A DNA stretch of 8,142 nt from JAKITW01 sp041598875. Lineage in GTDB: Bacteria > Desulfobacterota > Desulfobulbia > Desulfobulbales > BM004. Below, in pieces: positions 1 to 6,725 of this stretch (within the stretch, counting starts at the first letter, position 1; each line of letters starts with the position of its first letter). Under the pieces are notes generated by a model that made no database searches, had not been told where the DNA came from, and was given only the letters and a program-made list of their open reading frames with translations. Both the position numbers and the translations under genes were made by a program. The DNA lies in the NCBI GenBank assembly GCA_041598875.1, contig JBFHXP010000120.1, forward strand, positions 1-8,142. Reading direction: 5' to 3'.

Positions 1-161
1 GGTTCTTTGTTATTATCCTGGGAGGTCTGCTGACCTATTGTACGCCGCCTCGGGAGATCCTGCTTGTGGAAGAGGAGGAAGGCTGCGTCCTCCAGTGGCG
101 GGCAGGCAGGTTCGCCCATTTTTACGAATCAGAACTTCTTGATATCATTAATAATGAATAG
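1..161 (+). CDS. ResB-like cytochrome c biogenesis protein, C-terminal end (5' partial)
   Basis: Reading from base 3, 52 codons stay open to a TAG at 159-161. The fragment begins with a hydrophobic stretch (FFVIILGGLLTY), the end of a last membrane helix. A short polar tail follows, ending RFAHFYESELLDIINNE. A final helix followed by a short tail with an aromatic/acidic helix near the end is what ResB (Ccs1) proteins look like. ResB pairs with CcsA/ResC to carry haem across the inner membrane and attach it to apocytochrome c (system II). The strongest support is context: the next gene is a clear CcsA homologue and overlaps this one by 8 bp, implying coupled translation. Only the tail is visible, so the family call leans on the neighbour. 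Confidence 0.7.
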   Translation, partial: FFVIILGGLLTYCTPPREILLVEEEEGCVLQWRAGRFAHFYESELLDIINNE

Positions 162-981
162 CCCATCCCTTGTCGACATAACCCTGCACTGGATCGCGGT
201 GCTGTTCTACGTGCTGGCCGCGCTTGCCAATACTTCCGGCCTGATTTTTGAAAAACGGAAATGGGAGGGGAGAGGGTATGGGCTGGTTCTGGCCGGGCTT
301 GCCGTGCACAGCGCGGCATTGCTTTATCGCTGGTGGCTGGCCGGGCATGGCCCCTACATGGCGCGGTATGAGGTCCTGTCTGCCGACGCCTGGATGGCGC
401 TGGTTGTTTTTCTGGGCTTTGTCAGGATATATCCCCGGATCCGGCCGGCGAGCATTGTTGTATTCCCTGGTGTCTTTCTCCTTCTGGCCATTGGCATCTT
501 TACCAATCCCGAGATCCGCAAGCTGCCCCCCACCCTGAGCAGCATCTGGTTGGTGCTGCACGTGAGTTTTTACAAGATCGCCCTTGCCACCCTCCTGATC
601 GCCCTTGCTTTTTCGCTTTTCTATATTCTGAAGAACAGGGGTGACGCGGCCTGGCATGCGCGGTTGCCTGACCCCGGGGCCATGGACATCTTTGCCTTTC
701 GTTTTGCCGGTTTTGGTTTTATCTTCTGGGCCATCGGCATGCTGGCCGGGTCCATCTGGGCCTATCAGTCCTGGGGCCGTTTCTGGGCCTGGGATCCGGT
801 TGAGACCTGGTCTTTATTCACCTGGGCGCTGTTCGGCCTTTATCTTCATCTCCGTCGTTTCTTCGGCTGGCATGGCGAAAAGGCGGCGTGGCTGTTTTGC
901 GCCTGTTTCGTGGTTGCGGTTCTGGCAATGTTTTTTACCCCGGTACTCTCCTCATCTGTTCATTCGGAATATTTTCAATGA
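154..981 (+). CDS. ccsA: CcsA/ResC-like cytochrome c biogenesis protein (haem handling, WWD motif)
   Basis: This 275-residue polytopic membrane protein is the haem-handling half of system II cytochrome c maturation. With ResB it exports haem and presents it to CXXCH apocytochromes on the periplasmic side. The WWD signature is intact at about residues 207-219 (WGRFWAWDPVETW). Likely haem-ligand histidines flank it: H136 in LHVSFYK and H270 in VHSEYF near the C-terminus. The GHGPYMARYE stretch at about residue 64 matches the family pattern before the second block of helices. Length is normal for the short CcsA class. The reading frame is open further upstream, but ATG 154 gives the expected N-terminus, with a membrane helix soon after, and sits in an 8-bp overlap with the preceding gene. 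No strong ribosome-binding site is seen, so coupling to resB is likely. Its stop overlaps the next start by 4 bp (ATGA). Confidence 0.93.
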   Translation: MNSPSLVDITLHWIAVLFYVLAALANTSGLIFEKRKWEGRGYGLVLAGLAVHSAALLYRWWLAGHGPYMARYEVLSADAWMALVVFLGFVRIYPRIRPASIVVFPGVFLLLAIGIFTNPEIRKLPPTLSSIWLVLHVSFYKIALATLLIALAFSLFYILKNRGDAAWHARLPDPGAMDIFAFRFAGFGFIFWAIGMLAGSIWAYQSWGRFWAWDPVETWSLFTWALFGLYLHLRRFFGWHGEKAAWLFCACFVVAVLAMFFTPVLSSSVHSEYFQ

Positions 982-1955
982 AATTTTTTGTAAGTTTTTT
1001 ATTAGTTGCCTTTTTAGTAGCCGGGTGCGGTGGCGGTGAAAAGGATCAGCTGACCCAGGCGGTGATCTCCTACAACGCCGCGTTGAGCGACTCCTATGGG
1101 AGCGGTGACCTGGGCCGGGTCATCCCCCTGACAACACCGGAGCAGGCCGCGCTGCTCGACGACCGGTTCCGGGATTTTGCCGGCAATGGAATCCGCCTCT
1201 CCGCCACGTTGCGGAGTATTCATTTCTCGGAGATCAAGGAGATATCAGCCGGGGAGATGGAGGTTGTTACCGACGAATCCTGGGATTTCACCTATGTCAC
1301 CCTCCAGACGGGTGAGACGATCAGCGCGTTGTCGCCGCAGTATAGAGGTCGATATTCCCTGGAACGGGTGGATGGAAAATGGCTGGTGGCCCGTGTGGAT
1401 GTAGAGCCAATGGAGATAAATGAGGAAATGAGCGCCTCTTCAGAACCTGGGCCTCCGGCCGGGAAAACGCCGCCAGGCGCTACCCTCTCTTCGGAAGAGC
1501 AGGTGAAGAACACCGTGCTGACCTATCTCACCCTGCTTGCCGACGGGTACCGGAACCAGAACATGACCCCGCTGCTTCATTCCGCCACCCGGACCAGGGC
1601 GGATAAGGCCTATTATCATATGAGTTCACTGGGTGAAAGCGAGGTGAAAATGAATCCCCAACTGCTGGAGATCCGGATTCCTTCGGTTGTTCTCGGTGCC
1701 GGGGATCAAGCAGAGGCCAGGGCCGTTGAAAAATGGCAGTATGTCTATTATCGCACCGATACCGGCAAAAAGGTCTATGAGAATGATGTGTCCTACGAGC
1801 TGACCTATAAGCTTGTCAGGGAACAGGGCCGGCGCTGGCTGGTCGATGATATCATTGTGGGGAAGACCGAGGAGGGAAAAGGGGTCGGCGAGTTGCGTTT
1901 CTATGAGCGACCCGGTGATTCTCCTAAAGGGGAGCCCATAAAGGGGGGGGAGTAG
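978..1955 (+). CDS. Lipoprotein with two tandem copies of a diverged NTF2-like/ARC6-IMS-like domain
   Basis: This 325-residue protein has a signal peptide and a lipobox V14-A15-G16-C17, so it should be lipid-anchored at Cys17; the next residues are glycines. After the anchor come two similar segments, about 25-144 and 174-296, joined by a Pro/Ser/Glu-rich linker. They align at their starts (ISYNAALSDSY with LTYLTLLADGY) and at their ends. Both end segments show an acidic residue, Trp, an aromatic pair, Thr-Gly, Tyr-x(n)-Tyr-x-Leu and then G(K/R)WLV. The fold looks like a small alpha+beta domain of the NTF2-like or ARC6 IMS type, which is a resemblance judged by eye. The gene starts inside the ccsA stop (ATGA overlap), so it belongs to the cytochrome c maturation operon. 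A role next to ResB/CcsA, such as binding a partner or apocytochrome, is inference. An eight-G run lies just before the stop. Function is not known. Confidence 0.85.
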   Translation: MKFFVSFLLVAFLVAGCGGGEKDQLTQAVISYNAALSDSYGSGDLGRVIPLTTPEQAALLDDRFRDFAGNGIRLSATLRSIHFSEIKEISAGEMEVVTDESWDFTYVTLQTGETISALSPQYRGRYSLERVDGKWLVARVDVEPMEINEEMSASSEPGPPAGKTPPGATLSSEEQVKNTVLTYLTLLADGYRNQNMTPLLHSATRTRADKAYYHMSSLGESEVKMNPQLLEIRIPSVVLGAGDQAEARAVEKWQYVYYRTDTGKKVYENDVSYELTYKLVREQGRRWLVDDIIVGKTEEGKGVGELRFYERPGDSPKGEPIKGGE

Positions 1956-1971
1956 GCGGTTTCACGAATCG

Positions 1972-4200
1972 TCATTCTTCCTGGGCGGCCCTGAGATACC
2001 CAAGGGCGGTTGCATTGGCCGGGTCAATTGCCAGGGCCGCGGAGAAATGATCCGCCGCCTCTTTGCGCCTGCCCAGTCTCATGAGAATGGAACCCATGCT
2101 GGTGTGTCCGTCTGCCGAGCCGGGATCCAGCTGCAGGGTCTTCTCAAGTGCCGCTATGGCCTCAGGGAAGCGGTTTTCTCCTTCCAGGATCAGGGCCAGG
2201 TAATAGTGTGCCTCTGCTGATTTCGGGTTTTTACTGGCAACTTCGGAAAAAACAGTTTTTGCCGCGGAGATTTCGCTGGTCTCAAGGAGAAAATGCCCAT
2301 ACTGAAGTGAGATCCGCTCATCATCCGGCCTGAGGGCCCGCAGTGCCCTGAAATGATCGCCTGCCTTGGTGTATTCATTGCCCGCACTATAGAGAGCGGC
2401 AAGTTTTTTGTGCAGTTCAAGCAGGTTCTCCAGGGGGATTTTTTTTACTTCGCCAACCCGGAGGGCCTCGTTGTAATGAAGTATTGCCCTGTCTCGTTGC
2501 CCCTGCTGCTCATAAAGGCTGCCGATCTTGTACTGGACAGAGCCCATGTCCGGATCCATGGTCAGTGCCTTTTCAAAAAATTCCAGGGCTGTGTCGAACC
2601 TCTGAAGTCGCAGGGAAGAAATGCCGATATTGACCAGCAGATCCGGGTGATCACCGAGTATCTCATGGGCCTGCATATAGAGGGCGTGTGATTCCTCGAT
2701 CTTGCCGGCCCAGCCGAGAACATCGCCAAGGGTGCGCAGGGCCCAGGCTGTCTTGTTGGCGTCTATCCCCTGTTTTATCCTCTGGCTTATCGCGAGTATT
2801 TCCGTTTCTCCCCAATCAGGTCCTGGGGAGGCTGTTTTCCGCTCGACCAGCAGGTTGAGAATGGTCAGGGCGAGTTGGCGGTTTACCTCGATAGTGGGAT
2901 GGACATGATCAAGGAAATACTCCCGGCCGAGGATATCATGCCCGTATCGGGAGAGGCTGTCGGCTTCCAGCAGAGCGACCAGATCCACGATCGGGACATC
3001 ATTTCTCCGCGCTGTTTCGAGAACCGCATCGTGCATCGGCGACTGGATGCGCAGCTGGCAGATGTCCTCATCAATCGCCCGGGAGAACATTTTTTTTGCC
3101 TCCGTATAGTGCCCCGCGGCAAAGAGCGATTGCCCGTATCTGAACAGAAGATCAGCGTAGCGGTGGTCGATCTCTTCGGCCTGCGCGAAAAGGGCAATGG
3201 CCTCCTGGTGCTCTTCTTTTTTCTGGAAATCAATGGCCGAGGCATAGAGGGTCTCCCATCGCGTTTTTTCATCATGGGTCAGACCATCGCGATGCTGGCT
3301 GTGGAACGGGGACATATCCCTGGCATTGACCGGCGGGTTGACGAGCAGGATATCGCTTCCCGCCATCCGGGCCAGGGATACCATCCGCTCGAGGTTGAGC
3401 CGGTAGTGGGTCTGGATCTGTTTGTGCAGCTGGTCGTTGCGGGTATAGGTGGACGGCCCCTTGGCATGACTGAGGATTTCCTGCACCTCGCCGGTCATCT
3501 GATAGCGTTTTCCCCCCTGCATCAGGCCGGCGGGCGCAATCATCTCGATTCCCCTGGACAAGGCGGAATAGATCCGGGTCCTGCTTGCCAGCACATTGAG
3601 ATCAAGAAGAAAGTCCGGCAGCGCGGCCAGGGGGCCGTAGCTTCGTTTTTCGAGAAACTCGTTATGTCCCGAGTAGATGATGAACATGTCCGGTTTGTAG
3701 GTAGAGAGTTCCTCCATTAATTTCGCCACCCGGTAACTTGCGTAGCTTATTCCCCCGGCATTGATCACCTCCCAGGTGCGGGAAGGGTCCGCAATGGCAA
3801 GGAATTCATTGAGCCACCCGGCAAATGAGGTCGCGTGGTCAAATGGGTGGCCGAATGTGGTCGACCCGCCCATGCAGAAAATCCGGTACGTTTTTTTACT
3901 TTTATTTACAGGAAACTGCTGGCGGTTGAATATGCCCACCTTGTTTGGCGCGGTGACATAGACCCTGCTGCCATCCGGCGCGGTCTGCTCGACAAAGAGG
4001 GGGGCATAGCCTGAAAAACCGACCAGGGGGTCATTCCGGTTGAAATAGGGGGCGACGCCGATAAGCCAGAGGGTTGTTTCCAGGGCAACAAAAAAGAGGC
4101 AGCAGATCAGGGCGCTGAAGAGGATTTTCTTGCCCCAGCCGGGTGATTTTTGTTTTCTTTTGCAGGCGCTGTTCTTCATAGTAGAGACAGGGATATCCAT
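1972..4200 (-). CDS. Membrane-anchored SGNH/GDSL-type hydrolase-fold protein with inserted and C-terminal TPRs
   Basis: With the start at 4200 the protein has 742 residues. A basic N-terminus and one helix at about 25-48 predict an inner-membrane anchor with the rest in the periplasm. SGNH blocks follow: GGSTTFG at 111-117 with S113 as likely nucleophile, INAGG at 146-150, SGHNEF at 177-182 with N180, and DHVHPT at 431-436 supplying D431 and H434. Two TPRs (about 314-347 and 348-381) sit inside this domain, before the Asp/His block. Seven further TPRs cover about 485-729. Such proteins are usually esterases or acyl transferases acting on glycans or lipids; the substrate here is unknown. The frame stays open to 4344, but that would add 48 polar residues and overlap the divergent gene. 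An ATG at 4179 (735 residues) is an equal alternative, since neither start has a good ribosome-binding site. The divergent carbamoyltransferase suggests a shared pathway. Confidence 0.85.
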   Translation of the reverse strand: MDIPVSTMKNSACKRKQKSPGWGKKILFSALICCLFFVALETTLWLIGVAPYFNRNDPLVGFSGYAPLFVEQTAPDGSRVYVTAPNKVGIFNRQQFPVNKSKKTYRIFCMGGSTTFGHPFDHATSFAGWLNEFLAIADPSRTWEVINAGGISYASYRVAKLMEELSTYKPDMFIIYSGHNEFLEKRSYGPLAALPDFLLDLNVLASRTRIYSALSRGIEMIAPAGLMQGGKRYQMTGEVQEILSHAKGPSTYTRNDQLHKQIQTHYRLNLERMVSLARMAGSDILLVNPPVNARDMSPFHSQHRDGLTHDEKTRWETLYASAIDFQKKEEHQEAIALFAQAEEIDHRYADLLFRYGQSLFAAGHYTEAKKMFSRAIDEDICQLRIQSPMHDAVLETARRNDVPIVDLVALLEADSLSRYGHDILGREYFLDHVHPTIEVNRQLALTILNLLVERKTASPGPDWGETEILAISQRIKQGIDANKTAWALRTLGDVLGWAGKIEESHALYMQAHEILGDHPDLLVNIGISSLRLQRFDTALEFFEKALTMDPDMGSVQYKIGSLYEQQGQRDRAILHYNEALRVGEVKKIPLENLLELHKKLAALYSAGNEYTKAGDHFRALRALRPDDERISLQYGHFLLETSEISAAKTVFSEVASKNPKSAEAHYYLALILEGENRFPEAIAALEKTLQLDPGSADGHTSMGSILMRLGRRKEAADHFSAALAIDPANATALGYLRAAQEE

Positions 4201-4321
4201 GGGGTTCCGGTGAGTGCGATTAACTATATAAACTCTTTCCCGAAAAGAGTATTTTAAAACGGATGAAGAGAAAAAACGGAATGATTTTTTTTGATACGGA
4301 TCTGGTGGGCATACCTGGGCC
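4201..4321. promoter_or_regulatory. Divergent intergenic control region
   Basis: These 121 bases separate the SGNH-TPR gene (leftward) from the carbamoyltransferase gene (rightward) and must carry promoters for both, unless a start is misplaced. The region is markedly more AT-rich than its neighbours. For the + strand, TATAAA at 4227-4232 is a fair -10 match. For the - strand, TATAGT (4228 down to 4223) or TAAAAT (4256 down to 4251) could serve. None has a convincing -35 at 16-18 bp, so exact promoters are not assigned and activator dependence or a non-housekeeping sigma factor is possible. Neither gene has a strong Shine-Dalgarno sequence. The presence of promoters is inferred from layout. 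Confidence 0.45.
4232..4250. repeat. Inverted repeat in the divergent promoter region (possible operator)
   Basis: ACTCTTT at 4232-4238 is perfectly repeated in inverted form as AAAGAGT at 4244-4250, with a 5-base centre CCCGA. It overlaps or adjoins the candidate -10 elements on both strands, where a dimeric regulator could control both genes at once. The arms are AT-rich and not followed by a T-run on either strand, so an operator is likelier than a terminator. The repeat is seen directly; the regulatory role is inference. Confidence 0.4.
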
Positions 4322-6505
4322 ATGGCGATAAATATTCTTGGCATATCGGCGTATTATCACGACAGTGCCGCTGTCCTGGTGCGCGATGGAAAAATCATCG
4401 CCGCTGCCCAGGAAGAGCGGTTTACCAGAAAAAAACATGATGCCGGGTTTCCCTTGCATGCCATTCGATACTGTCTGGAGCACAACCCGGTCCATGCGGA
4501 ACATCTTGATTTCATTGTTTTCTACGAAAAACCCCTGCTTACCTTTGAGCGACTGCTGGAAACCTATGTCGCCTTTGCGCCACAGGGACTCCGCTCTTTT
4601 GTCACGGCAATGCCGGTCTGGCTGCAGCACAAGCTTTTTTTAAAACAGATTCTCAGAAAAGAGCTGTCGCGCCTGATGGGGATACCCCTGAAAAACCTCC
4701 CGCCACTCCTTTTCACCGAACACCATCAGGCACACGCGGCCTCGGCCTTTTTCCCAAGTCCTTTTGAAAATGCGGCAATCCTCTGCCTGGATGGGGTGGG
4801 TGAGTGGGCCACCACTTCCGTCTGGCTCGGCCAAGGGAATCGTTTGATCCCGCAGTGGCAGATTGATTTCCCCCATTCCCTGGGGTTGCTCTATTCCGCA
4901 TTTACCTCCTACATCGGTTTCAGGGTCAACTCCGGAGAATACAAGATGATGGGGTTGGCCCCCCATGGCGAGCCCAGATATGTGCAGCGAATTCTCGATA
5001 ATCTCATAGATGTAAAAGATGACGGCACCTATCGGATGGATATGCGCTTTTTCAACTATGCCTCCGGGTTGACCATGACCAACGCCCTGTTTGATGAGCT
5101 GTTCGGGGGGCCTCCCCGGCGGCCGGAAAACGAGATCACCAGAAAAGAGATGGATATTGCCTGTTCCATCCAGCGGGTGACTGAAGAGATCGTCCTCCGC
5201 CTCTGCCGAACAATCCGCAGGGAATGCACTGCCAGTAAACTCTGCCTGGCAGGGGGTGTTGCCTTGAACTGCGTTGCCAACAGGCGGGTCATGGATGAGA
5301 GCGGCTTTGAGGATGTCTGGGTGCAGCCGGCCCCAGGTGATGCCGGTGGCGCCCTCGGTGCTGCCTTGGCGGTCTACTATCAATACCTGAAAAATCCTCG
5401 TGCTGTTTGTAGTGATTCCATGGAGGGTACTCTGCTCGGCCCACACTATTCTGATGCGGAAATTATCCGGTACCTGCAAAGTATGAACGCGCCATTTCGT
5501 CAACTCGATGAAAACAGCCTGCTCGACCTGGTGGCTGAAAAACTTGTGGAGCAGAAGGTGGTCGGCTGGTTTCAGGGCAGGATGGAGTTCGGTCCCAGGG
5601 CCCTGGGAAACCGCTCGATCCTTGCCGACCCACGCGATCCGCGGATGCAGTCACGGCTGAATCAAGAGGTTAAAAGGCGCGAATCCTTCCGTCCTTTTGC
5701 CCCGGCCGTCAAATGGGAACAGGCGGGGCAGTGGTTTGCGATTGCCCGGCCTGATCTTTATATGACCTCTGTTTCAGATGTACGGAGGGACAGAAGCGTG
5801 CCGGCGGTCACCCATGTGGATGGTTCTGCCCGTGTTCAGACCGTGCATCATGAGACAAATCCCCGGTTTCACCGACTGCTTGATGTCTATGAAAAGAAAA
5901 CCGGATGCCCGCTGGTGGTCAACACCTCTTTCAATGTCCGTGGCGAGCCCATCGTCTGCACCCCTGAAGATGCGTACCACTGTTTCATGGGGACCGGGAT
6001 GGAGTATCTTGTCATGGGAGAAGTGGTGCTGGAAAAATCCGAGCAACCCGCTATTGACGGAGTTGCCGGTGCAGATCGATTATTCTCCCGAGTTGAGAAA
6101 AAGGGGAGATCGTCGACCGTTGACAAGGGTACGCTCCGTACCTTCGGTTTAGTCATCGGTGCGCTTGTGGCCGCGATGTTTGGTCTGATAGTGCCGGTGA
6201 TCAGTGAAAAAACGTTTCCCGCCTGGCCCTGGTTTATTATGATGGTATTGTGGTTCTGGGCCGTGATCTCTCCGCTCTCCTTGCGGATCGTGTATACTTT
6301 CTGGTGTTCTGTCGGCCACTGGCTTGGCTGGTTGAATAACCGCATCATTCTCAGTATCATCTATTTTATGGTGTTCTGCCCGGTCGGCATGGTTTTCCGC
6401 GTGTTGGGCAGGGATTCCATGGCACGGAAATTTGAGAAGAATGCTGAAACGTATCGGGTTGCCAGCGCCACACGCCCGGATACCCATGTTGAGAGGCCGT
6501 TTTAA
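4322..6505 (+). CDS. NodU/CmcH-family O-carbamoyltransferase fused to a C-terminal SxtJ-like membrane domain
   Basis: Residues 1 to about 572 are a complete O-carbamoyltransferase of the NodU/CmcH/TobZ type, which uses carbamoyl phosphate and ATP to carbamoylate a hydroxyl group. The start is typical: NILGISAYYHDSAA, then EERFTRKKHDAGFP. Other marks are EHHQAHAASAF with H134 and H138, LDGVGE with D157, AGGVALNC from 310, PAPGDAGGALGAAL with D340, GRMEFGPRALGNRS from 419, and VNTSFNVRGEP from 533. H134, H138 and D340 are probable metal-site residues by family analogy. After a polar linker (573-603) comes an extra part with three hydrophobic segments, about 608-628, 634-658 and 680-700, ending VGMVFRVLGRDSMARKF. 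This matches the SxtJ-family small membrane protein, usually a separate gene. No internal start with a ribosome-binding site precedes it, so it is a true in-frame fusion that would tether the enzyme to the membrane. The stop overlaps the next ATG by one base. Confidence 0.92.
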   Translation: MAINILGISAYYHDSAAVLVRDGKIIAAAQEERFTRKKHDAGFPLHAIRYCLEHNPVHAEHLDFIVFYEKPLLTFERLLETYVAFAPQGLRSFVTAMPVWLQHKLFLKQILRKELSRLMGIPLKNLPPLLFTEHHQAHAASAFFPSPFENAAILCLDGVGEWATTSVWLGQGNRLIPQWQIDFPHSLGLLYSAFTSYIGFRVNSGEYKMMGLAPHGEPRYVQRILDNLIDVKDDGTYRMDMRFFNYASGLTMTNALFDELFGGPPRRPENEITRKEMDIACSIQRVTEEIVLRLCRTIRRECTASKLCLAGGVALNCVANRRVMDESGFEDVWVQPAPGDAGGALGAALAVYYQYLKNPRAVCSDSMEGTLLGPHYSDAEIIRYLQSMNAPFRQLDENSLLDLVAEKLVEQKVVGWFQGRMEFGPRALGNRSILADPRDPRMQSRLNQEVKRRESFRPFAPAVKWEQAGQWFAIARPDLYMTSVSDVRRDRSVPAVTHVDGSARVQTVHHETNPRFHRLLDVYEKKTGCPLVVNTSFNVRGEPIVCTPEDAYHCFMGTGMEYLVMGEVVLEKSEQPAIDGVAGADRLFSRVEKKGRSSTVDKGTLRTFGLVIGALVAAMFGLIVPVISEKTFPAWPWFIMMVLWFWAVISPLSLRIVYTFWCSVGHWLGWLNNRIILSIIYFMVFCPVGMVFRVLGRDSMARKFEKNAETYRVASATRPDTHVERPF
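6491..6496 (+). promoter_or_regulatory. Ribosome-binding site of the 50-residue DUF5989-type gene
   Basis: GAGAGG lies 8 bases before the ATG at 6505, inside the last codons of the carbamoyltransferase gene. It is the best-placed Shine-Dalgarno sequence in the window and supports the very short gene as real, together with the TAATG stop-start overlap. Confidence 0.6.
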
Positions 6506-6657
6506 TGGTTGATTTTTTAGAGGATCTATGGGCCTTTTTCAAGGAGCGTAAGAAGTATTGGCTGGCCCCGATTTTTGTGATCCTGCTCCTTCTGGGCGCG
6601 CTGATACTCTTTACGCAGAACTCAGTGGTGGCTCCTTTTATCTATACGATTTTCTAA
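6505..6657 (+). CDS. DUF5989-type small membrane protein (SxtK-like position)
   Basis: This 50-residue protein starts MVDFLEDLWAFFKERKKYWL, has one membrane helix at about 20-36 (APIFVILLLLGALILF), then a short tail ending APFIYTIF. The amphipathic start with FLxxLWxFFKERKKYWL, one helix and a terminal aromatic tail is the hallmark of DUF5989 proteins, which are found beside SxtJ proteins and carbamoyltransferases. The gene is easily missed because of its size, but it has a good ribosome-binding site and begins on the last base of the preceding stop (TAATG), so it is co-translated. It probably forms a membrane complex with the SxtJ-like domain encoded just upstream, perhaps to hold the carbamoyltransferase at its substrate. 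That role is inferred from constant neighbourhood. No catalytic residues are seen. Confidence 0.9.
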   Translation: MVDFLEDLWAFFKERKKYWLAPIFVILLLLGALILFTQNSVVAPFIYTIF

Positions 6658-6725
6658 AGATGCGGTGTCGGTGAGTTGTCCCCCAGGCACGTTTTCAGGG
6701 TGTGAAGAGAGGAACAGGCATTTCA

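Noticed and set aside
652..672. Sigma-54-like promoter (TGGCATG...TTGC)
   Set aside because: The spacing between the GG and GC elements is one base too long, and the site lies inside the ccsA coding region with no gene start nearby.
1918..1971. Terminator between the convergent genes
   Set aside because: Only a weak CTCC/GGAG pairing is present near the end of the lipoprotein gene, with no T-run on either strand. The 16-bp gap has no hairpin.
2875..3720. Long + strand reading frame of 281 codons opposite the SGNH-TPR gene
   Set aside because: The antisense frame gives clear SGNH and TPR motifs with family-like spacing, while this one has no recognisable domain. It is a shadow of the high-GC coding strand.
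4271..4292. A6...T8 stem followed by T-run as a terminator
   Set aside because: The stem would be only A-T pairs, and it lies directly upstream of the carbamoyltransferase start, where a terminator makes no sense. It is better read as AT-rich leader.
4201..4344. Extended N-terminus of the SGNH-TPR protein, starting at 4344 or 4323
   Set aside because: It adds up to 48 polar residues before the membrane anchor, overlaps the start of the divergent carbamoyltransferase and uses up the only promoter space between the genes. The start at 4200 (or 4179) is more plausible.
4640..5503. Long - strand reading frame of 287 codons opposite the carbamoyltransferase
   Set aside because: It is antisense to a region with many conserved carbamoyltransferase motifs, has no recognisable domain and has no ribosome-binding site of note.
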